Source: Typha latifolia
Lineage: Eukaryota > Streptophyta > Magnoliopsida > Poales > Typhaceae
Assembly (NCBI GenBank): GCA_019914945.1
Contig: CM034110.1
Coordinates: forward strand, 377,001 to 441,000
Length of the DNA stretch: 64,000 nucleotides
Direction of reading: 5' to 3'
Below are positions 58,471-64,000 of the stretch, piece after piece. Position 1 is the stretch's first letter. Every line of letters starts with the position of its first letter. A program made the translations under genes and the position numbers. The notes below the pieces were generated by a model. It worked only from the letters and a program-made list of their open reading frames with translations, did no database searches and had not been told where the DNA came from.

Positions 58471-59927
58471 AGTGGGGAGGGGGCTGCGGCGGCGGCAGTA
58501 GGGGCCCACCGCGCCAGCTGGCTCGGCCAGGTTGGCCGGGCCGGCGCTTAGGGCGCGTGGCGCCCAACACCGCTGCCACTGCATGGCACAAACTGTCGTG
58601 CCATGCAGTGCAGTTTTTCTTTTCTTTTCTTTTCTTTTTTTTAACTTGGGCTTGGGTTATTACAACTGTGGCCAAAGGGGTCGGCACTAGCTATTCACAC
58701 ACTCAAACTCCTCTTGGTACGTAGCAACGGATGTCAACTAAACCAATTTGGAGAGTGTGGCATGATTGTCCTCGAAGCTGGAGGCCCCAAATCGCCTCAA
58801 GAGACCCTCTATCCACTCAGTCCACATCCCAAATAATTAGTGAGCGCTCACCGACTGGTCCCAATGTAGGGCACCCCTGCAAGTGAAAACCCAGCAACAC
58901 TTTCACATCTTCCGCGGTGCCCTAGTACTTAAAAAACTGCTCAGCTCGAAAAATCCAATCTAGTGGATTACCTCCTTAGAATTTTAGAAAGTCGAGCCGT
59001 GTAGTGCGTCCTCAAATGCCTTTATCACGGTTGTGATCAAGCGTCATCTCCGGCCTGATCACAGATGGGTGAAATATTTGTACCCTGGGGTCACGTCATC
59101 TCTGATCATCCCTATCACAATGCACACCTAAGTCCTCCTAATTCCACCAAGGGTTTGCTCCCATATCAGTCTCTTTGTCCGGGTTCCATCCACCCGATCC
59201 ATGGTTCCTTGGATTGGGTTGAGGAGGAGAAAGGGGGCCTCTCAGCCTCACAGCTGCTGCCCAAGGAAAAGCAGGCGGTGGAGGGGGGAGTCCATCTGGC
59301 TTGGTGGCATGGACTCGAGGAAGCCCACGGGTTGGCCCCATGCCTTCCCTCATTGGGGAGGGTTGGCCGTACAGCAGTGGAGATGAAGGTTGAGGCAACA
59401 ACGACTCCCTATAGCCAGCGGTAGGCCAAGTGGTGGTCGGCTTTGATGAGATTCCTTTCGGGATGAACGACTGGGTCTGCAACTCCGGTGGCCGGCCGAC
59501 TCCTTGGCTTGACTCGCCTTCCTCTAGCCCGTGAGAAACATGGTGTTGGGCTTGAGTTAGGCGGTCGAGAGGTGTGCAGCATCAGTGCTTCCCATACAGT
59601 CGCTACCGGGGTATCATTGGCTCCGGCGGCCGGCGTTGGTCTTGCGGCTGGCCGCCGAGCACCAAGGCCCTTAAATCCGCCCTCAACCCTTTCATCTCCT
59701 CTTGAGATTTTTCTTGGAGGTCGAACAACCTTTGGAGAAGGGTAGTGGTGGAGCTCCTTCTGTCATCGGTATGCTCAGTGCACTCAAGAAGGCCTCAGCC
59801 TTCGTCGGACCCACAGCACTAGTGGTGGTTGGAATCTCCTCGCCTGTTGTCAGCTCCGCAGTGACCCTCCTGCTCACCGTCGCCCGCGTGGTGGTCATGG
59901 CCGAGGATGGAGTGACTATGATACCAC

Positions 59928-60391
59928 TGAATGGTGGAGAAGCTGGCGTCGGCTTGGGAATGCAAGTAATGGTGGTTTCGGGTGAGGTGGTTGGGTTGCT
60001 GCAGGTTGGCAGTGGAGATGGAGGTTGTAGGGAGGTTAATGGAGTGAAGATGATGGCTATGGGGGTGAGCGGTTTAGGGAAGAAGGTAGGTGGGTGAGGG
60101 GATAGCGTCGGTCACATGAGCTGAGGGGGGAGTACGAGTTGGGAGCTGGTGTGCATGGGTTCAGCTGGTGGCCTCCGGGATGTCGCTAGAGAGAGAGAGA
60201 GAGGAAGCAAATTAGGGAAATCTTTTCTAACCCTTGAGGTGCTCACCACACCACATCATAGTGGCTATCCTATACTAGGTTACTTGCTCTCCAAACAACC
60301 ATAAACTAGACTCAAATGACTAGACCAACTCAAATTCGACTTGATTCGACTAGACTAACCCGACCGCTCAGCTCTAGGCTAGTTCACAACA
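59928..60391 (-). repeat. 5' LTR of the third Ty3/gypsy element
   Basis: Matches 51,755-52,252 nearly throughout; ends TTCACAACA. A PBS-like TGGTATCATAGTC on the minus strand lies directly inside (about 59,914-59,927), a variant of TGGTATCAGAGC. The GA run is short here. Confidence 0.85.
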
Positions 60392-60396
60392 TATAT

Positions 60397-60592
60397 CTTT
60401 GGTAATATCTCATGTGCACTTAAAGATAACTATCCTATATCCAAACTACTCAAAAGCATTTGTACTCCAATTAGAAATTTTGGTTTCTTCCAAACAAATA
60501 AAATCAAGTTGTTCTTGAAGAATAAAATCACTAATGAACCTCCTCTTCTCAGCTTTATCCATACCCGTAAGATTCCAAAGGATGCCTTTCAT
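60397..60592 (-). pseudogene. LINE ORF2 endonuclease N-terminus fragment
   Basis: From an ATG at 60,592 the minus strand reads MKGILWNLTGMDKAEKRRF, then LDFICLEETKISN, the usual start of plant L1 ORF2 endonuclease (MKxLxWNxRGLG...LDFxxLQETK). The frame has stops at the next turns and is cut off where the LTR of the third Ty3/gypsy element begins. No continuation was found on the other side of that element. Confidence 0.75.
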
Positions 60593-61301
60593 TGAATATC
60601 ATTTGACCCCACGCTGGCATTTCCATCTCCTAGGGAGCTCAAGAAGGCCAAAAGCCCTTTCTCTCTCCAAAGTCAATCCCCACAAATATCCATGATTTGC
60701 AGTAATTCACCAAGATAACTTATAGAAAAATTGAAGTTACATGAGGCTTTAAGTCAAATTTGGAGAAAGTTCATTTGCCACTTTAAATCACAAAAATTAA
60801 ATATGGGTTTCATTTCAATTTCATTATTTTCAAGTAGTAAAAATTCGATTCAAATAACACCAACCGAAATTTATTCAAATGAAATAAAATAAAGTCCCAT
60901 CTAGAATTGATTCCATACATAGTATTACAAATTTAAGAGCAGCACAAGTAGAATTTCTCGTGTCAATAATAGGAGATTGAACCTCTCTTCGGGCACATCA
61001 CAGGTTCGAAGACCCAAATGACCAGTCACAACAAGAACTACCATGTAGCCAAGTATAAAAGCCAAACAAAGAAACCAAGGATTTTCAGCATATGAGAATC
61101 GTATATTCTGGAAGAATTATAAATTCTTTTGATGATTTTGAACCGAATGAGATGTCATTAGTGAATACAAGCACAAAATCTAGCTGAAAGCTATCATTTA
61201 TACAACATCACATTCAATCTTGCACCTTGTACCTGCCCCAAAATTGCCCCAGAATCACCCTGGTAAGACAACACTTGTCATCGCTCTCCTGTACAGTATT
61301 T
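60593..61301. other. Intergenic / 3' flank
   Basis: May contain some LINE leader at the left and the 3' UTR of the minus-strand gene ending at 61,302. No further gene. Confidence 0.4.
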
Positions 61302-61525
61302 CTACCCTCCAGATTCATCGACAATGGACAAAGCAAGATCAGGAGATTCAGATACCCGGATGGCATCAGCAATCCTAAGAGCCATGACAGATTTGTATGT
61401 TGCCAACTCAGCATTCGCTAAGAGCATCTGAGCTCTACTCCGCAGTTTAATGGCCAACTCGACAGCTCGACTTGCCGCACTTTCTGCTTCTTGGACCCTC
61501 TGCAAAGGGTCCTCCTTTGCTCCAG
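61302..61525 (-). CDS. Last exon of an unrecognised minus-strand gene (partial)
   Basis: A consensus acceptor (TGCAG) at 61,526-61,530 opens a frame running to TAG at 61,302-61,304. The ~73 residues are strongly helical and Ala/Arg-rich: EAESAASRAVELAIKLRSRA, then LLANAELATYKSVMALRIAD, then the end LSIVDESGG. This resembles the C-terminal helical tail of some plant chromatin-associated (Enhancer-of-polycomb-like) proteins, from memory and at low confidence. Upstream exons were not found in 61,526-64,000 and may lie outside the window; alternatively it is a gene fragment. Confidence 0.55.
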
Positions 61526-62094
61526 CTGCACAAGCACAAGATCAAATGAGTTACATAGCCTCATAATAGGTGACATGAGGAAACTATTGAATGACCCTCC
61601 TTTAGCATAAGTGACGAATAAGCAGGTCATACAGTAGATCAAGCAAGAAACAAGCTTTACAATGTCTACATGAGTAAAAGCAATATAATCAATCCCATTA
61701 TAAATAAAGAATATCAACCTTGAAATATTAATTGCTAAGTACTGATACTTCATTGACTTGTTATAAAACAGATGTTCAAAGGCTGCTTATAGGATTATAA
61801 CAACAAAAGAAGTAGTGAATCAGGGTTTCATTTAAAAAGCAAATATTGAGATGCTACTAAATGATCAACACAAATGAAGAGTAAGTCTGATTGATACATA
61901 CCATAGGTTCAAGACTAAAATTCAAACTTTTATTTGAGGCCGAACTCAAACAGAGCTCGAAATAGTTTACCAAATCCAGATACTTGGTTTTACGACAATT
62001 GACTCTTGCGAGGAAATGCCTCGTCATACTCATGACATAACTTGCTAAGCATATTAAACACATTAATAAAGGCATTGTTTAGATTAACAGGAGT
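61526..62094 (-). other. Probable intron, nothing recognised
   Basis: AT-rich sequence upstream of the last exon; no other exon could be supported. Confidence 0.4.
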
Positions 62095-62304
62095 TCCATA
62101 AATGAAATTTTATCATATGTAACTCATTATGTCAGACCTATTATATCCAACATAAGCTCAATATTTAATGGACTAATAAACAATAACGAGCTAAAATATT
62201 CTAGCCTGGCCCAAATCGAGTGATTGGTGGGTCGGGCCGTGAATAAAAAATTTAAGCCCGATCGGCCTGAAAAGCCCGGCCCAACCAGCCTAATGATCAC
62301 CTCT
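62095..62304. mobile_element. Half of a hAT-like MITE (family of 32,048-32,591)
   Basis: The right end ATGATCACCTCTA and the preceding ~200 bases (AAGCCCGGCCC, TTTAAGCCCGAT, ATTCTAGCC) match the other two copies; the opposite end is missing. Confidence 0.75.
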
Positions 62305-62682
62305 AGACGTGTGCTTCTCTCTCACACTCTCACCACCTCAACTATTCCTTCTCTCTATAATATCACAGAAGATTAGATGTTATTTTTATTTTTATTTTTA
62401 AATGTATGTTTGCTAATTGCTATTTTGCTAAGAGACAGAGCTATTACTATTTGTGAATGATTATTTGTTTTCTGCAAGTATGTGATTAGTATTTATAAAT
62501 TAATGTTTGTCATTATCATAAGCTAGTTATGAATGTTCACTATTACGCTGATTATTTTTTATAATTGTGATTACTATTTGTGAATTAGTTGCTATTCCAC
62601 TAGAGAAATTATTGTTAATTTTATATATAGTATATATCTATATCATATATAATTACTTTTATTTTTTATATATGAAAAATGT

Positions 62683-62887
62683 TAGACTGCCTTGGAGCCC
62701 ACATATAGGTGCTATGCATTGGGGGACGGCCTCCAAACCACGATTACTTTTAAAAGCATTGAAGATAATTATTCTAAGGTATAACGATAAATATGTTTTG
62801 AAAGGTGGCCACGGATTACGGGTGACCACCCCACCGCATAGCGCCTAAGCGAAAGACAAGCGTCAATGTAGATGCCAAGGCAATCTA
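62683..62887. mobile_element. ~205-bp MITE with long imperfect inverted repeats
   Basis: Ends TAGACTGCCTTGG and CCAAGGCAATCTA, with a second inverted pair inside, TAGGTGCTATGC against GCATAGCGCCTA. No open frame and no certain target duplication. Confidence 0.75.
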
Positions 62888-63814
62888 GTATTTTGATATA
62901 TAAAAAATTAATAATAATTATATGTATATATGATATATACTAATGTAGAGTATATATAAATTTTCTATGATGCACTACACCAAAATACCAAATATAATGA
63001 TCACAATTTATAACCATAATAAGTTCACAACCATAATGTGTAACAATATGATAATATACTAATATGCTCATCAAGGATATTAGAACAATAGTACAAGATT
63101 ATCAAAAAATAAATAAAGACAGGTAATGAGGTGAAATTGAACAATAGTACAGGGTGTAAAATAAAAATTGTCCTTTCAGAAGATAACTTGCCCACTTGCT
63201 TATGTTCTATTGTATCTCATCACATTTTTCTTTTCACTAGTGATAGAGAGAGATAACACCTCTTCTCCCCACCTACCCGGTTCTCCATACTTACTCCCTT
63301 TCTCCATGCTTAACACCCCTCTCGAATATCCATTTCTTTCAGTTCAGTGCTTTACTCCATTTCCCAACCTCTCGTACCTCTCTCTTTTCTTCAATTACAT
63401 CAAATTTCTCACTTCCTCTCCTTTACTTCCCTATTCCTCTTTCATCCACCTCAACCTCTCCCGAAATCTTTAGTGGGCAGCTCATCTGCCATTTCCCAGC
63501 CATGTTTTAGGTTTGCAGGGTGGCCGCCAAGACAGCCATCTCCGACACTTTTCAAAACACTGACAATCACAACCTAAAAGACACTAGTAATTTAAAGACA
63601 CTAAAATAAATAACTTATCCTAGGAGACCTGAGCGTGTGTTCTTCCAATTACTATAGATTTTTCTTTTTGATTATTTGGCAAATCATAGCTGCTATCAAA
63701 AGTAAATTTCATAATAGTTCTTATGATTTATTTTCTCAAATAACTTCCGTTAAAATACCTTGTTGCACTTTCGTAATTTTAGGATTATTCAAAATCCTGT
63801 ATCAATAGTTTTTA
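62888..63814. other. Intergenic, nothing clear
   Basis: AT-rich to 63,160, then a pyrimidine-rich stretch to 63,480 with open frames of no recognisable family. Confidence 0.4.
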
Positions 63815-63955
63815 ATTCAATTTTTTAGAGAAGTGGGAGCATAATGATGTCCCAATTAAACTGTTGTTGTTAGGATTCGAACCCAAAAATACTCATACAA
63901 TATAAACCCCTCTAAGGCTCTAACCATCTGAGCACAATTCCAGTAGCTACTTTGT
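63815..63955 (-). mobile_element. tRNA-derived SINE
   Basis: On the minus strand, TGCTCAGATGGTTAGAGCC (box A, able to fold as a tRNA D-arm) is followed about 30 bases later by GGTTCGAATCC (a perfect box B). An anticodon arm does not form, so it is not a functional tRNA. The tRNA-like head is followed by a short body ending near TCTCTAAAAAA. Target duplications were not identified. Confidence 0.65.
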
Positions 63956-64000
63956 AGTTCTATCTGATTTAATTATACATCTATTATCATTTCTTATTCA

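Larger units (their letters stand above)
55939..58664 (-). mobile_element. Large solo LTR (2.7 kb) inside the third element's gag
   Basis: Bounded by TGTGACACCC and GGGTTATTACA (TG...CA) and flanked by ACTGT on both sides (55,934-55,938 and 58,665-58,669), a perfect 5-bp target duplication. No gag-pol inside. It is homologous, in opposite orientation, to 29,463-31,733. I infer a Tekay/Del-type LTR from its length. Contains a hairpin array (56,859-57,045), a GA/AAG-rich tract (58,140-58,470) and the palindromic word GTGCTGGGC...GCCCAGCAC. Confidence 0.92.
52380..59898 (-). pseudogene. Broken Gag-Pol polyprotein of the third Ty3/gypsy element
   Basis: Gag starts at 59,898 (MTTTRATVSRR); its middle is split by the solo LTR. 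The finger CFRCDERFTLGHRC lies near 55,550-55,590. Protease at 55,155-55,400 reads LIDTESTHNF, so the active-site DSGS is altered. RT at about 54,300-54,700 keeps LVFFDDM. RNase H is weak near 53,850-53,960. Integrase lies at 52,990-53,331 (CEVCQREK, MDFIEGLSVVRG, VVDKLSKYAHF), and its C-terminal end at 52,400-52,650 reads KLVHRYFEPFRVLEQLGPVA and HPVFHISLLK. Numerous stops and frameshifts. Confidence 0.87.
51720..60391 (-). mobile_element. Third Ty3/gypsy element, gag split by a solo LTR
   Basis: 3' LTR 51,720-52,252, chromodomain and integrase, RNase H, RT, protease, gag, 5' LTR near 59,928-60,391, all on the minus strand. TATAT precedes 51,720 and follows 60,391, a candidate 5-bp target duplication. 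In an AT-rich setting this is weaker evidence, and the two LTRs disagree by about 35 bp at the end next to the primer site. Without the inserted solo LTR it would be about 5.9 kb. A different family from the first two, with a GA-rich LTR. Confidence 0.88.

Noticed and set aside
58043..58687. 214-codon open frame on the minus strand
   Set aside because: Almost entirely Ser, Leu, Phe and Pro from GA/AAG repeats in the solo LTR; low-complexity artefact.
60960..61030. Box B-like GGTTCGAAGACC
   Set aside because: No convincing box A upstream and no tail or target duplication; not called as a SINE or tRNA.
63871..63935. Possible tRNA gene
   Set aside because: D- and T-arm words are present but there is no anticodon arm or paired acceptor stem; called a SINE instead.

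Overview
The window looks like nuclear DNA of a flowering plant. It has spliced genes with GT-AG introns, a cell-wall invertase with the plant-specific 9-base mini-exon, Ty3/gypsy elements primed by initiator Met-tRNA, L1-type LINEs, tRNA-derived SINEs and hAT-type MITEs. GC-rich first or coding exons in an AT-rich background suggest a monocot, but that is only an inference. By eye, about half of the 64 kb is transposon-derived.

Layout. 1-5,160 holds the 3' exons of an unrecognised acidic-tailed gene (+), with a hAT MITE in its large intron and local duplications around it. 9,056-11,393 is a complete seven-exon cell-wall invertase (+), followed by AT-rich repeats that include a broken copy of its own 3' part. 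14,630-16,860 is a decayed LINE (-). 17,952-18,545 is a single-exon invertase/pectin methylesterase inhibitor (-). 18,877-20,022 is a terminal-inverted-repeat element. 20,560-22,490 is a degenerate tandem array split by a solo LTR with a perfect 5-bp duplication. 22,738-27,319 is a deleted Ty3/gypsy element (-). 29,460-31,733 is a large solo LTR that abuts a BAHD acyltransferase pseudogene broken by a hAT MITE (32,048-32,591).

33,519-39,796 is a three-exon, double nitroreductase-like (SagB-type) gene (-) with a 4-kb second intron. 40,190-49,700 is a three-layer nest: a SINE inside a Ty3/gypsy element inside a LINE. 51,720-60,391 is a third Ty3/gypsy element (-) whose gag is split by a 2.7-kb solo LTR carrying an unusual array of five related hairpins. 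The right end has a LINE endonuclease fragment, the last exon of an unrecognised gene (-), MITE pieces and a tRNA-derived SINE.

Functionally, the invertase splits apoplastic sucrose, and the inhibitor-fold protein 6.5 kb away acts in the same compartment on an invertase or, more likely, a pectin methylesterase. The nitroreductase-like gene is unrelated to them. No intact autonomous transposon was found; every retroelement reading frame is broken.
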